A DNA stretch of 64,000 bases from Actinokineospora globicatena (GCF_024171945.1 NZ_JAMTCR010000005.1:620001-684000), one strand, 5' to 3'. Shown: positions 44,772 through 54,159, numbered from the stretch's first letter. Made by a program: numbers and translations. Notes: generated by a model not told the origin, from the sequence alone.

Positions 44772-45491
44772 GTGTACAAGGTCTTCGAGGCCATCGATGA
44801 ACTGGTCACGATCGTGGAGGAGGCCAGGGGGCTGCCGATGACCTCCGGCTGCGTCGTGCCCCGCGGCGACGTGCTCGAGCTGCTCGACGAGATCCGCGAC
44901 GCGCTGCCCGCCGAGGTCGACGATGCCCAGGACGTGCTCGACCGCAAGGACGAGATCATCGGCTCCGCCGAGCACCAGGCCGAGCAGGCGCTGAGCAAGG
45001 CCACCATGGAGGCCGAGAACGCGATCGCCCAGGCCCGCGCCCAGGCCGAGTCGCTGATCGCCGAGGCCACCGCGCACGCCGACCGGCTGGTCGCCGACGC
45101 CCGCGACGAGGCCGACCGCGCCGCCGCCGCCGGGCGCGCCGAGTACGAGAGCCTGGTCGGCCGCTCCCAGTCCGAGGCGGACCGGATGCTGCAGGCGGGC
45201 CGCGAGTCCTACGAGCGCGCCGTCGCCGAGGGCCGCTTCGAGCAGGGCAGGCTCGTCTCCCAGACCGAGGTCGTGCAGGCCGCGCACGCCGAGTCCGCCC
45301 GCGTGCTCGACGCGACCGCCGAGGAGGCGGCCCGCCAGCGCGACGAGTGCGACGCCTACGTCGACGGCAAGCTGGCCGAGTTCGAGGACCTGCTCACCCA
45401 CACGCTGCGCACCGTCGGCAAGGGCCGCTCCCACCTGCGCGGGCCGGTGAGCGTGTCCGCCGCGGTGCCCTTCGACTACGACGGCGGCTGA
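44772..45491 (+). CDS. sepIVA: DivIVA-domain cell-division protein, SepIVA-like
   Basis: A 239-aa protein. The N-terminus VYKVFEAIDELVTIVEEARG and VVPRGDVLELLDEIRDALP match mycobacterial SepIVA (Rv2927c), a septal factor; a coiled coil with Ala/Glu/Arg heptads runs from about 60 to 215. GTG 44772 follows GGAGGAG. Position between coaD and yceD/rpmF agrees with the mycobacterial locus. No membrane segment. It should act in septation or septal peptidoglycan control. Confidence 0.88.
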   Translation: MYKVFEAIDELVTIVEEARGLPMTSGCVVPRGDVLELLDEIRDALPAEVDDAQDVLDRKDEIIGSAEHQAEQALSKATMEAENAIAQARAQAESLIAEATAHADRLVADARDEADRAAAAGRAEYESLVGRSQSEADRMLQAGRESYERAVAEGRFEQGRLVSQTEVVQAAHAESARVLDATAEEAARQRDECDAYVDGKLAEFEDLLTHTLRTVGKGRSHLRGPVSVSAAVPFDYDGG

Positions 45492-45599
45492 TTTCCGCCT
45501 GGCCCACGCCGTCGCGTACCCTGTTGTGGCTGTGCCCCGGCGCAGCCCTGTGCTCTTGCCGCTTGATCCCCCGTGCCGAAGGTGCTGACCAGAACCGCC

Positions 45600-46178
45600 A
45601 TGCCCGCGAACCGCAAGGCCACCGCCCGCCAGTCGCTCTCCAGCCCGTGGGTGATCGACACCCGCGAGCTGGGCAGGCGACCCGGGTCGAGCCGACCGGT
45701 GCGCCGCACCGCCACCGCGACCTACGTCCTCGGGCTCGAGGGCGTCATCGGCGTGCCGGTGGGGGCCGAGGTGGAGCTGGACGTGCTGCTCGAGTCGGTC
45801 GTCGAGGGCGTGCTCGTCACCGGCGACGCGACCGGTCCGCTGGCCGGGGAGTGCTCGCGCTGCCTCGACCCGATCACCGACGAGGTGACGGTGCGGGTCA
45901 CCGAGCTGTTCGCCTACCCGGACAGCACGACCGACGAGACCACCGACGACGACGAGGTCAGCAGGCTGGTCGACGAGCGGCTCGACCTGGAACCGGTGGT
46001 GCGCGACGCGGTCGTGCTCGCCGTCCCGCACGTCCCGCTGTGCGCCGAGGACTGCCCTGGGCTGTGCCCCGGGTGCGGCGGCAAGTGGGCCGATCTCGGC
46101 CCGGATCACCGGCATGAGACCATTGACCCTCGGTGGGCCGCGTTGCAAGAGCGGTTCCAACAGGATCAGGGGCGCTAG
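45600..46178 (+). CDS. YceD/DUF177 family zinc-binding protein
   Basis: About 192 aa of the YceD family that is nearly always upstream of rpmF; linked in bacteria to 23S rRNA metabolism. SPWVIDTRELGRRPGS is the N-terminus, with a Cys pair in ECSRCLDP and four further Cys in CAEDCPGLCPGCGGKWAD. ATG 45600 is preferred; GTG 45573 would add 9 residues. rpmF starts 45 bases later, then rnc and mutM, all in the same orientation, forming one operon. Confidence 0.92.
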   Translation: MPANRKATARQSLSSPWVIDTRELGRRPGSSRPVRRTATATYVLGLEGVIGVPVGAEVELDVLLESVVEGVLVTGDATGPLAGECSRCLDPITDEVTVRVTELFAYPDSTTDETTDDDEVSRLVDERLDLEPVVRDAVVLAVPHVPLCAEDCPGLCPGCGGKWADLGPDHRHETIDPRWAALQERFQQDQGR

Positions 46179-46223
46179 CCCCACCCGCATCCTGCTCAAC
46201 ACCTTGTCAGAGGAGATTCAGTC

Positions 46224-46406
46224 GTGGCTGTCCCCAAGCGGAAGATGTCGCGTTCGAACACCCGCTCGCGCCGCTCGCAGTGGAAGGCCTCCGCGGTCCA
46301 GCTGGTGAGCTGCTCGAACAAGGCCTGCCGCGCGCCCAAGCCGCAGCACATCGCCTGCCCGACCTGTGGCCAGTACGACGGTCGCCAGGTCACGCAGCCC
46401 GCGTAG
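46224..46406 (+). CDS. rpmF: 50S ribosomal protein L32
   Basis: A 60-aa large-subunit protein: [20 protein letters not shown] is the family start. Zinc ligands are Cys in [12 protein letters not shown] and [11 protein letters not shown] ribosome site AGAGGAG lies upstream. It sits 24 bases before rnc. Confidence 0.97.
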   Translation: MAVPKRKMSRSNTRSRRSQWKASAVQLVSCSNKACRAPKPQHIACPTCGQYDGRQVTQPA

Positions 46407-46430
46407 TCCCCGGCGAAAGCAGACCACGGC

Positions 46431-47177
46431 ATGGGGGGTAAGGCCCGCGGCCCGCGTGCGGACCCGGAAACGCTGCTCGACGCGCTCGGCGTCCGCTTGG
46501 GCGCCGAGCTGCTCGTGCTCGCGTTGACGCACCGCTCGTACGCGTACGAGAACGGCGGCCTGCCGCCCAACGAGCGGCTGGAGTTCCTGGGCGACGCCGT
46601 CCTCGGGCTCGTGGTGACCGACCACCTCTACACGACGCACCCCGAGCTGCCCGAGGGCCACTTGGCGAAGCTGCGGGCCAGCGTGGTCAACATGCACGCG
46701 CTGGCGAAGGTGGCCAGGAACCTCGGCGACGGGGGGCTCGGCGCGCACCTGCTGCTCGGCAAGGGCGAGGAGCTCACCGGCGGCCGCGACAAGGACAGCA
46801 TCCTCGCCGACGGCATGGAGGCGGTCATCGGCGCGGTGTACCTGCAGCACGGCATCGAGGTCGCCCGCGCGGTCGTGCACCGGCACTTCGACACCGCGCT
46901 GGCCGACGCCCCCGGTATGGGCCCCGGCCTGGACTGGAAGACCAGCCTGCAGGAGCTCACCGCGTCCGAGGGCCTCGGCGTGCCCGAGTACCGGGTCACC
47001 GAGGACGGTCCCGACCACCGCAAGGAGTTCAACGCGGTGGTCGTGGTCAACGGCCTGAGCTACGGCAACGGCGACGGCCGGACCAAGAAGGAAGCCGAGC
47101 AGAAGGCGGCCAAGGCCGCCTACAACGAGCTCACCGAGAAGATCAAGTCAGTCCTGGCCGACGACGACGGTGCCTGA
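46431..47177 (+). CDS. rnc: Ribonuclease III
   Basis: Double-stranded RNA endonuclease for rRNA processing. The product is 248 aa. The catalytic signature is [16 protein letters not shown], and the second acidic site is [14 protein letters not shown]-terminal dsRNA-binding domain runs from about 165 ([14 protein letters not shown] to [16 protein letters not shown]). ATG 46431; its stop overlaps the mutM start by 8 bases. Confidence 0.97.
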   Translation: MGGKARGPRADPETLLDALGVRLGAELLVLALTHRSYAYENGGLPPNERLEFLGDAVLGLVVTDHLYTTHPELPEGHLAKLRASVVNMHALAKVARNLGDGGLGAHLLLGKGEELTGGRDKDSILADGMEAVIGAVYLQHGIEVARAVVHRHFDTALADAPGMGPGLDWKTSLQELTASEGLGVPEYRVTEDGPDHRKEFNAVVVVNGLSYGNGDGRTKKEAEQKAAKAAYNELTEKIKSVLADDDGA

Positions 47178-48030
47178 GCTCCCCGAGGTCGAGGTGGTCC
47201 GGCGCGGCCTGGCCGACCACGTGGCCGGTCGGGTGGTGTCCCGGGTCGAGGTCATGCACCCCAGGGCCATCCGCAGGCACCTGCCCGGCACCGTCGACTT
47301 CGCCGGTCGGATCGTGGGCCGCGAACTTGTCGCCGCCCGCCGCCGGGGCAAGTACCTGTGGGTGGACCTGAGCTCCGGCGAGGCCGTCCTGGCGCACCTG
47401 GGGATGAGCGGCCAGATGCTCGTCCAACCGCCGGGCACCCCGGACGAGAAGCACCTGCGGGTCCGGCTGGTCTTCGCCGACGACGGCCCCGAACTCCGCT
47501 TCGTCGACCAGCGCACCTTCGGCGGCCTCTCCGTCGAACCGGTCGTCGAGGTCGACGGCGTCGCGCTGCCCGCCCCGATCGCGCACATCGCCCGCGACCC
47601 GATGGACCCGGCCTTCGACCGCACCGCCGCGATCGCCGCCCTCCGCCGCAAGCGCACCGAGGTCAAGCGCGCCCTGCTCGACCAGACCCTCGTCTCCGGC
47701 ATCGGCAACATCTACGCCGACGAGGCCCTCTGGCACGCCCGCCTGCACTGGGCGCGCCCCACCGACGCCCTCACCGCCCGCAAGACCGGCGAGCTCCTCG
47801 ACGCCGCCACCGCCGTCATGACCGCCGCCCTCGCCGTCGGCGGCACGTCCTTCGACGCGCTGTACGTGAACATCAACGGCCAATCCGGCTATTTCGACCG
47901 GTCCCTGAACGCTTATGGCCAAGAGGGACTTCCGTGCCCCCGCTGCGGCCGCGCGATTCACCGGGAACCATTCATGAACCGGTCCTCTTTCTCATGCCCC
48001 CGGTGTCAACCCCGGCCTGCCTCAGCCTGA
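47170..48030 (+). CDS. mutM: Formamidopyrimidine-DNA glycosylase (Fpg)
   Basis: Removes 8-oxoguanine and other oxidised purines. The product is 286 aa. [13 protein letters not shown] gives catalytic Pro2 and Glu3; [15 protein letters not shown] is the H2TH motif; the C-terminal zinc finger is [11 protein letters not shown] with a second CPRC. GTG 47170 overlaps rnc by 8 bases. The last arginine-containing finger segment is [10 protein letters not shown], where the usual Thr before CPxCQ is Phe-Ser. Confidence 0.96.
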   Translation: MPELPEVEVVRRGLADHVAGRVVSRVEVMHPRAIRRHLPGTVDFAGRIVGRELVAARRRGKYLWVDLSSGEAVLAHLGMSGQMLVQPPGTPDEKHLRVRLVFADDGPELRFVDQRTFGGLSVEPVVEVDGVALPAPIAHIARDPMDPAFDRTAAIAALRRKRTEVKRALLDQTLVSGIGNIYADEALWHARLHWARPTDALTARKTGELLDAATAVMTAALAVGGTSFDALYVNINGQSGYFDRSLNAYGQEGLPCPRCGRAIHREPFMNRSSFSCPRCQPRPASA

Positions 48031-48082
48031 TCTCCTCTCCCGCCTGCCGTTGTGATCATGGCTCCGAACTGGGCGTTCGCGG

Positions 48083-48110
48083 TTGTCCACAACGCGCCGA
48101 GTTGTCCACA
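48083..48110 (+). promoter_or_regulatory. Paired DnaA-box-like motifs
   Basis: TTGTCCACA at 48083-48091 and 48102-48110, with a 10-base spacer, the same as at 39659-39686 although the spacers differ (ACGCGCCGAG here, TGGGGTGGAG there). It lies just past mutM. Either a DnaA-binding pair or a member of a genomic repeat family. Confidence 0.5.
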
Positions 48111-48475
48111 AACCCCTGGTAGCGCCTTGTTTGCCCCCACCCCTCCGGTAAGCTGGGAGCGGGGCCGCCCCCCGGGTGGGTGGGGGTCTGTCCTTTTTTG
48201 GGGGCGGGGCGGCGGGAAGTCAAGGGCGCTGGTGGGTGAATTCCGCGGGGGGTGGAATCGCGCTCTGGGGTGAGGGTGGGAATTCGCGGTCGCCTGATGT
48301 GGGGAATAGGGGAAATCGGGTTACTGGGGATGTGGGCCGTTGGTCGGGGGAGTGCTCGGGTTCTCGTGGCCGGTTGAGGGGTGGAGCAAGCAGGCGTGGC
48401 GCGAGGGGGGTGTGGCTTGCGCGGTAGTGCGCTATGCGCAATAGTGTTCACAGTGCGATAGCGGGGAGGGCGCGC
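48111..48475. other. G-rich intergenic region before padR
   Basis: No gene is supported. The plus strand is markedly G-rich, with runs of five or more G near 48178-48210 and 48248. GAATTCCGCGGGGGGTGG (48239-48256) and GGGAATTCGCGG (48278-48289) are loosely repeated. AGTGCGCTATGCGCAATAGTG (48425-48445) has an imperfect inverted repeat around GCGC and, together with CACAGTGCGATAG just before padR, is a plausible PadR-type operator or autoregulatory site. Confidence 0.4.
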
Positions 48476-48805
48476 ATGGACACCAGTCAGCTGCTCAAGG
48501 GAGTGCTGGACCTGGCGGTGCTCGCGGTGCTGCGGGACGAGGACGGGTACGGGTACGACGTGCTGCGGCGGTTGCGCGGCGGGGGGATGGAGGAGGTGGG
48601 GGACGCGTCGGTGTACGGGACGCTGCGGCGGTTGTACCGGGCGGGGCTGCTCACCTCGTACGTCGTCCCCAGTGACGAGGGGCCGCACCGCAAGTACTAC
48701 GGGGTCAACGACGCCGGGCGGGAGCGGTTGGTGGAGTCGGAGCGCGCCTGGCGGGCCTTCGCCGAGGCGATGGACGGGATTCTGACGAAGGGGGCCGTGG
48801 CGTGA
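48476..48805 (+). CDS. PadR-family transcriptional regulator
   Basis: A 109-aa winged-helix protein: LLKGVLDLAVLAVLRDEDGY and VGDASVYGTLRRLYRAGLLT, then RKYYGVNDAGRERL. ATG 48476 follows GGGGAGGG. Its TGA overlaps the next GTG by 4 bases (GTGA). PadR coupled to a HAAS-domain membrane protein is a known arrangement in which the regulator controls the pair. Confidence 0.92.
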   Translation: MDTSQLLKGVLDLAVLAVLRDEDGYGYDVLRRLRGGGMEEVGDASVYGTLRRLYRAGLLTSYVVPSDEGPHRKYYGVNDAGRERLVESERAWRAFAEAMDGILTKGAVA

Positions 48806-50004
48806 ACGCCGAGACGGAGACCCGGCCTGGGTTGGCTGACTACCTCGACCGGGTGCGCAGGGCGCTGGCCGACCTGCCCGCCGACGAGGTGACCGAGGTG
48901 ATGGAGGACGTCGAGCCGCACGTCACCGAGGTCTTCGCGGAGGCGGGTGACGCCGACGAGGTGACCCGCCGGTTGGGCACGCCGGAGGCGTATGCGGCGG
49001 AACTGCGGGCCGCGGGCGGGTACCCGCCGCCGGAGCCTGCCCCCGGGCGGGCGCGGTGGGCGGCCAGGTACACGTTGTGGATCACGCTGGTGGTGGCGGT
49101 CGTCGCTTTCGGCACCGGGACGATCGCGCTGAGCGGCGTCAACGGCCAGTTCGCAGCCCTGGGGGTGTTCGCGATCTTCGCGCTCCCAGCGCTGCTGTGG
49201 CTGTTCTCCGGCAAGGTCCGACCGGCCGACGTCGAGGGGCTCGCCGAGTACCGGTACGCCCAGCGCAAGGGCAGCGCCCTGGTCGACCGGGTGCCCAGCA
49301 AGGCGGTCGACTACCTGCGGTCGCTGCGACCAGCCTGGTGGCTGGTTCGGGTGCTGCTGGTCGTCCTGGCCATCGCCATCGGCCACACGGAGACCGCGAT
49401 CGTCCTGCTCGTGGTGGTTGCGCTGGTGTCGTGGGCGGAACCGCGTTCGCGCAGCGACCGCCGACTGGTGCCGGTCGTAGTGGCGGCAAACGCTTGCCTG
49501 GCCGGTGTGGTGGTGGTCGGGCTGCTCACCGTCCTCTTCAGCAGCGGTGGGCCATCACCCCGGCAGGCCTCCTACAACGACGTCAGCGGCCTGTACTACG
49601 ACGGCAACTACGTCCAGAACGTCTACGCGGTCGACGCCCAGGGCAAGGCGATCCCCGAGTTCTACCTCTACGACGAGGACGGCAGCCCGATCAAGCTGTA
49701 CTCCCGCGCCTGCTACGACAGCCGCGACAACGAGCCCGACTACGACAACAAGTTCCCGCTGCCGCACGTCGAGTACCGCGGGGGTACGTGCCTGGTCGAG
49801 CCCGGCCTGCCGTTCGTGCCGCTGCCGCCCGGGGCGACGAAGTCCGTCGCGCCGTCCGCGAGCGGCTCCGCCCCGACGACGGCACCACCGTCGACGACCG
49901 GCTCCGCGCCGGTGTCGACGGCTGAATCGGCCCCGGTGTCGACGACTGGGTCCGCCCCGGCTTCGACGACCGCGCCCGCTCCGACGTCGACCCCGGGGAG
50001 CTAG
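48802..50004 (+). CDS. HAAS-domain membrane protein
   Basis: A 400-aa protein. The N-terminal HAAS domain is YLDRVRRALADLPADEVTEV and DADEVTRRLGTPEAYAAELR. Four hydrophobic segments follow (about 92-112, 117-135, 180-198, 230-250). The extracytoplasmic part contains the Tyr/Asp-rich LYYDGNYVQNVYAVDAQGK. The last 55 residues are Ser/Thr/Pro repeats (SAPVSTTGSAP). It is coupled to padR. Function of the extracytoplasmic part is unknown; the Ser/Thr tail could be wall-spanning or glycosylated. Confidence 0.8.
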   Translation: MNAETETRPGLADYLDRVRRALADLPADEVTEVMEDVEPHVTEVFAEAGDADEVTRRLGTPEAYAAELRAAGGYPPPEPAPGRARWAARYTLWITLVVAVVAFGTGTIALSGVNGQFAALGVFAIFALPALLWLFSGKVRPADVEGLAEYRYAQRKGSALVDRVPSKAVDYLRSLRPAWWLVRVLLVVLAIAIGHTETAIVLLVVVALVSWAEPRSRSDRRLVPVVVAANACLAGVVVVGLLTVLFSSGGPSPRQASYNDVSGLYYDGNYVQNVYAVDAQGKAIPEFYLYDEDGSPIKLYSRACYDSRDNEPDYDNKFPLPHVEYRGGTCLVEPGLPFVPLPPGATKSVAPSASGSAPTTAPPSTTGSAPVSTAESAPVSTTGSAPASTTAPAPTSTPGS

Positions 50005-50155
50005 CGCCAGGACGGCGTGAAGACGGCGGTTCCCGGCGTCAAGGTCTCATCAAAGCGGGCCAGGTCCGGCCGCGGGAGTGCCACTCTCGCGGCCGGACCG
50101 TCCGCGTGGTGCGAGGATGCACCGAGGCTGGGTGCCGCACTGATCTGGAGCCGCC

Positions 50156-50836
50156 GTGACCACCGTGCTCGTCGTCGACGACGAACCCCAGATCGTCCGC
50201 GCCCTGCGCATCAACCTGACCGCACGCGGATACGACGTCCGCACCGCCCACGATGGCGCCGCCGCTCTTAAGGCCGCAGCGGAAAGCAAGCCGGATGTGG
50301 TGGTGCTCGATCTAGGCCTGCCGGACATAGATGGCGCCGAAGTGATCGAAGGCCTCCGAGGCTGGACCACGGTGCCCATCATCGTGCTGTCCGCGCGCGG
50401 TGACTCCACCGACAAGGTCAAGGCTCTAGACGCGGGAGCGGACGATTACGTCACCAAGCCCTTCGGCATGGACGAACTCCTAGCGAGGCTTCGCGCCGCC
50501 GTGCGTAGAGGAACCGCGACGCCCGCGACCGAAGAGGCCGTGGTGGCAACGGCTTCCTTCACGGTGGATCTAGCCGCGAAGAAGGTCCACCGCGACAACG
50601 CGGAAGTACACCTGACCCCGACCGAGTGGGGGATCCTGGAACTGTTGGCGCGCAACCGAGGCCGGTTGGTCGCGCAGAAGCAGTTGCTGCAAGAGGTCTG
50701 GGGTCCCGCCTACTCCAACGAAACGCACTACCTGCGCGTGTACCTGGCCCAGTTGCGCCGCAAGCTGGAGCCGGAACCCTCACGCCCCCGCCACCTCATC
50801 ACCGAGGCGGGCATGGGCTACCGCTTCGAACTCTGA
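50156..50836 (+). CDS. OmpR/KdpE-type response regulator, orphan
   Basis: A 226-aa two-domain regulator. Receiver: acidic pair Asp8/Asp9, phosphoacceptor Asp52 (VVLDLGLPDIDG), Lys in TKPFGMDELLARL. The C-terminal winged helix is LTPTEWGILELLARNRGRLV with YLRVYLAQLRRKLEPEPSRP, closest to KdpE. No sensor kinase or kdpFABC is nearby, so it is an orphan here. The codon use is unusual: four CTA, two CTT, one ATA and one AGA codons in the first two thirds, which are rare in this window. GTG 50156. Confidence 0.92.
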   Translation: MTTVLVVDDEPQIVRALRINLTARGYDVRTAHDGAAALKAAAESKPDVVVLDLGLPDIDGAEVIEGLRGWTTVPIIVLSARGDSTDKVKALDAGADDYVTKPFGMDELLARLRAAVRRGTATPATEEAVVATASFTVDLAAKKVHRDNAEVHLTPTEWGILELLARNRGRLVAQKQLLQEVWGPAYSNETHYLRVYLAQLRRKLEPEPSRPRHLITEAGMGYRFEL

Positions 50837-50861
50837 CTCAGCTCTACCGGTCGAGCTAGTC

Positions 50862-51605
50862 CTACCAACCGAACATCTGAGTCCAGTAATATCCGCTCTG
50901 CACGTACCCGAGCCCCATGGTCTTGAGCCCGCAGTTGAGGATGTTCGCGCGGTGCCCGGACGAGTTCATCCACGCGCTCATCACCGCCGCCGCTGTCCGC
51001 TGCCCCTTGGCGATGTTCTCCGCGCCCGGGCTCGAGTACCCGGCGGCCTTCGCCCGGTCCACGAACGTGCGGCCGTCGAGGCTGGTGTGCGAGAAGTAGT
51101 TCCGCGCCGACATGTCCGCGCTGTGCGCCTGCGCCGCCTGGGTGAGCCGCGAGTCCAGCACCACCGGCGCGCACCCGGCCTTCGAGCGCTCGTCGTTGGT
51201 GATCGCCAGGACCTGGCCCGCCACCGACGCGTCCACCGGCGGCGGCGCCTGGGTCGTGGTCGGCTTGGGCGGCGTGGTCGTGGGCTTCACCGTGGTGGTG
51301 GTCGTCGTCGTGACCGGCGGCGTCGAGGACGTCGTGGTGGTCGTCGTCGGGGTCGGGCTCACCGACGAGACCGTGGTCGGGGTCGTGGTGGTGGCACCGG
51401 CGGGCGGGTCCGCGGTCGCGCCCTCCACCAGGGCGACGTCACGATCGAGGGACGCCTGATCTGGGGAGGCGAGGGTGCCATCGCCGACGCTGGGTGCGGT
51501 CACCAGGGTCGTGACGCCCGCCGTGCCCGCCCCTAACGCGAGGGCCACGAGCACGGCGGGGACTAAGCGGGTACGGCGACCGCCGGAACGGTGTCCACGT
51601 GTCAC
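50862..51605 (-). CDS. Secreted CAP/SCP-domain protein with Thr-rich linker
   Basis: About 247 aa. The N-terminal membrane/signal segment is LVPAVLVALALGAGTAGVTT. A linker of about 60 residues is nearly all Thr, Pro and Val. The C-terminal CAP domain (about 130-247) has ITNDERSKAGCAPVVLDSRL, the His in AQAHSADMSARNYFSHTSLD and GAENIAKGQRTAAAVMSAWM. GTG 51605 is preferred; GTG 51623 adds 6 residues. Known bacterial CAP proteins are exported with varied roles; no function is assigned here. It is convergent with the KdpE-like gene. Confidence 0.85.
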   Translation of the reverse strand: MTRGHRSGGRRTRLVPAVLVALALGAGTAGVTTLVTAPSVGDGTLASPDQASLDRDVALVEGATADPPAGATTTTPTTVSSVSPTPTTTTTTSSTPPVTTTTTTTVKPTTTPPKPTTTQAPPPVDASVAGQVLAITNDERSKAGCAPVVLDSRLTQAAQAHSADMSARNYFSHTSLDGRTFVDRAKAAGYSSPGAENIAKGQRTAAAVMSAWMNSSGHRANILNCGLKTMGLGYVQSGYYWTQMFGW

Positions 51606-51648
51606 GGTTTGGCAACGTACCACTAATGGGTGACACTGCCACCCTCGG

Positions 51649-52161
51649 TCACGACGTCGTTGTCGGCGTCGTCGGATCCGGCGTCGTGGTGGTCGTGGGG
51701 GCGACCGTGGTCGTGCTCGACGGTGGCGTGGGCGTACCCGGGTTTGTCGGCCGCGTCGTGGTCGTCGTCGTGGTGGTCGGCTTACCGGGACGCTTGGTGG
51801 TCGTTGTTGTGGTGGTCGTCGTCTCCGACTCGGTCGTCGTGGTGGTCGACTCCGTGGTCGTCGGGTCCGTCGTCGTGGTGACGTCCGTGGTGGTGGCCTC
51901 GGTCGTCGTGGTCGTGGTGGGGGACGTGGTCTGGCTGACCGTCACCTCGGCACCGGGCGGCTGGGCGTCCTCGGTGTCGCCCGCGGCGAAGGCGGCGACG
52001 GCGGCGAACACGGTCGCGCTCACCACGCCCGCGACGCCGAGGATGGCGTAGGGGGCCCGGCGCGGCGCCGGACCGTCGTCCAGGTGGTCGTCCACCAGGT
52101 CGTTCACGCGGTCGGGATCGGTCGCGGACTCGTCAGCGCGGTCATCGGCTGGCTCGGACAT
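51649..52161 (-). CDS. Membrane protein with Thr-rich extracytoplasmic tail
   Basis: A 170-aa protein. An acidic cytoplasmic head (residues 1-35) is followed by one transmembrane helix (about 39-60, YAILGVAGVVSATVFAAVAA), then about 100 residues that are mostly Thr with Pro, Ser and Glu. No recognised domain. It is 44 bases upstream of the CAP-domain gene on the same strand, which shares a similar Thr-rich linker, so the two probably form a cell-surface pair. At DNA level the tail makes a GTGGTCGTCGT-type low-complexity tract on the plus strand. Confidence 0.75.
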   Translation of the reverse strand: MSEPADDRADESATDPDRVNDLVDDHLDDGPAPRRAPYAILGVAGVVSATVFAAVAAFAAGDTEDAQPPGAEVTVSQTTSPTTTTTTEATTTDVTTTTDPTTTESTTTTTESETTTTTTTTTKRPGKPTTTTTTTTRPTNPGTPTPPSSTTTVAPTTTTTPDPTTPTTTS

Positions 52162-52378
52162 GCGGTCCTACCTCCCTGACCCGTCGGCAAGGCGGGCCAC
52201 GGCGCGGCAAGCTATCACCCGCTCGGGTCGCCCCGTGCGGCCGCCCACGGATCGGCGCCGCCCGGGGCAGGTGTTCACCCACCGTTCGACCGGCGAACCG
52301 CCGCCGTCCGTTGCCGATGACTTGTCTGTACAGGAACCTACCGCCGTACTCGCCGGACCGAGTCCTTGGAGGAACCCC

Positions 52379-53884
52379 TTGCGGCGAACACGTCTGTCGG
52401 CCCTCACCACCGCCCTGGCCGTCGCCTCGGCCGCCCTGCTCGTCCCCGCGCTCGGCCCCGCCGTGGCCGGCGCGGCGGCCAAGACGCCGAAGGTGCTGGT
52501 CATCGGCATCGACGGCCTGCTCTTCGACAAGATCGCCCCCGCCGACGCCCCCGCGCTCGACGCCCTGATCGCGTCCGGCTCGGCGAGCAAGACCGCCCTC
52601 TACGCGCCGCCGTTCGCGCCCACCCTGTCCGGCCCCGGCTGGGCGACGCTGGCCACCGGAACTTGGCCAGACAAGCACCGCGTGCTCAGCAACAGCTGGG
52701 GCAGCACGACGAACCTGGCGACCTACCCGGACTTCCTGACCCGCGCCGAGCAGGCCAGGCCCGCGCTGTCCACCTTCGCCGCCGCCACCTGGGACCCGCT
52801 GGTCAACGACTCGGCGGGCAAGGCCATCTTCTCCAGCGCGGTCGACGCGCGGGCCAATGGCGCCAACGACACCGACACCACCAACCAGACCGTGGCCCGG
52901 CTGCGCGACGTCGGCCCGGACGCCAGCTTCGTGGTCCTCGACGACGTCGACGCCGCCGGTCACAACTGCGGTGCCGCGACCACCTGCTACCTCAACGCCA
53001 TCGCCGCGACCGACCAGCGGGTCAAGCAGTTCGTCGACGCGGTCCGCGCCCGGCCCACCTACCCGAACGAGGACTGGACGTTCCTCGTCTCCGCCGACCA
53101 CGGTCACACCGACGCGGGCGGCCACGGCGGCAACAGCGTGCCGGAGCGGTCGTCGTTCATCATCCGCAGCGGCCCCGGCACCACCCCCGGCACGCCCGCG
53201 ATCGCCCCGCGCAACGTCGACGTGGCCCCCACCGTGCTGTCGCTGCTCGGCGTCGCGATCCCCGCCGCGCTCGACGGCCGCGTGCTCGGCACCGCCACCG
53301 GTGACCCGTTCGACGGCCTGGTCGGGTCGCTGCAGACCCGGGTCGACGAGACCGGCATCCCCACCTCGGTGCGCGGCTGGACCAAGACCGCCCCGTCCGG
53401 CTGGACGATCGACAACACCGCCATGGGCACCGGCGGCATCACCGAGTGGCGCGGCTGGTCCTTCGCCACCGACGAGTTCTGGACCAGGACCGAGGCGGAC
53501 CAGGGCCGCGAGAACAACGTCCGCGCCCGAGGCGTGTTCGCCGTCGCCGACTCCGACGAGTGGTCGGACAAGTCGACCACGGGCACCTTCACCAGCGCCC
53601 TGACCTCGTCAGCGGTCCCGGTCGCGGGCAAGACCACCCTCAAGGTCGGCTTCAGCTCGCACTACCGCAAGGAAGGCGCCGAAACCGCCACAGTCACAGT
53701 CTCCTTCGACGGCGGCACCCCCCGCACCCTCTCCACCTACACCGGCGACACCACCGCCAAGATCGAGTCCCTCGCCACCCCGATCCCCGCGGGCGCCCAA
53801 TCCGCCAAGATCACCTGGCGCCTCTCCAACGGCTCCAACAACTGGTACTGGGCCGTAGACGCCCCCACCTTCGCCACCTCGTAA
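52379..53884 (+). CDS. Secreted type I phosphodiesterase / nucleotide pyrophosphatase-like
   Basis: A 501-aa exported enzyme of the alkaline-phosphatase superfamily. The signal peptide is about 1-33 (LSALTTALAVASAALLVPAL). Metal and nucleophile sites: Asp in VLVIGIDGLLFDKIAP, the Thr/Ser nucleophile segment PTLSGPGWATLATGTWPDKH, VVLDDVDAAGH and SADHGHTDAGGHGG. The C-terminal 170 residues form a separate beta domain (GRENNVRARGVFAVADSDEW). TTG 52379 is chosen because GGAGG lies 6 bases before it and it gives the signal peptide. Substrate unknown. Confidence 0.87.
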   Translation: MRRTRLSALTTALAVASAALLVPALGPAVAGAAAKTPKVLVIGIDGLLFDKIAPADAPALDALIASGSASKTALYAPPFAPTLSGPGWATLATGTWPDKHRVLSNSWGSTTNLATYPDFLTRAEQARPALSTFAAATWDPLVNDSAGKAIFSSAVDARANGANDTDTTNQTVARLRDVGPDASFVVLDDVDAAGHNCGAATTCYLNAIAATDQRVKQFVDAVRARPTYPNEDWTFLVSADHGHTDAGGHGGNSVPERSSFIIRSGPGTTPGTPAIAPRNVDVAPTVLSLLGVAIPAALDGRVLGTATGDPFDGLVGSLQTRVDETGIPTSVRGWTKTAPSGWTIDNTAMGTGGITEWRGWSFATDEFWTRTEADQGRENNVRARGVFAVADSDEWSDKSTTGTFTSALTSSAVPVAGKTTLKVGFSSHYRKEGAETATVTVSFDGGTPRTLSTYTGDTTAKIESLATPIPAGAQSAKITWRLSNGSNNWYWAVDAPTFATS

Positions 53885-54159
53885 CCCCCACCCACCACCA
53901 GGTTTACGTCGCGCGCGGCACCCAGCCGCGCGCGCACTCAACCTTCGCCGCGCCTCTAGTGACCTGCGGCTACGCGCCTAACCGCTCTACCTCGCCACAT
54001 CGCACTCGGCCCACCAGCCAGCAATTCCTCCGCAGCCCCAAACTCACCGCATCGCGCTTGGCCCTTCGGCGCCCCCGCCGCATCAACAAACCCTCTGCGG
54101 CCCGCGCCAATTACCCCGTACGGCTTCCCCGTGCCTCCAGCATCCGCAAGCGCCCACCC

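Noticed and set aside
51250..51950. GTGGTCGTC tract considered as a non-coding microsatellite
   Set aside because: It is in frame with two Thr-rich protein tails on the minus strand and is explained by ACC/ACG threonine codons.
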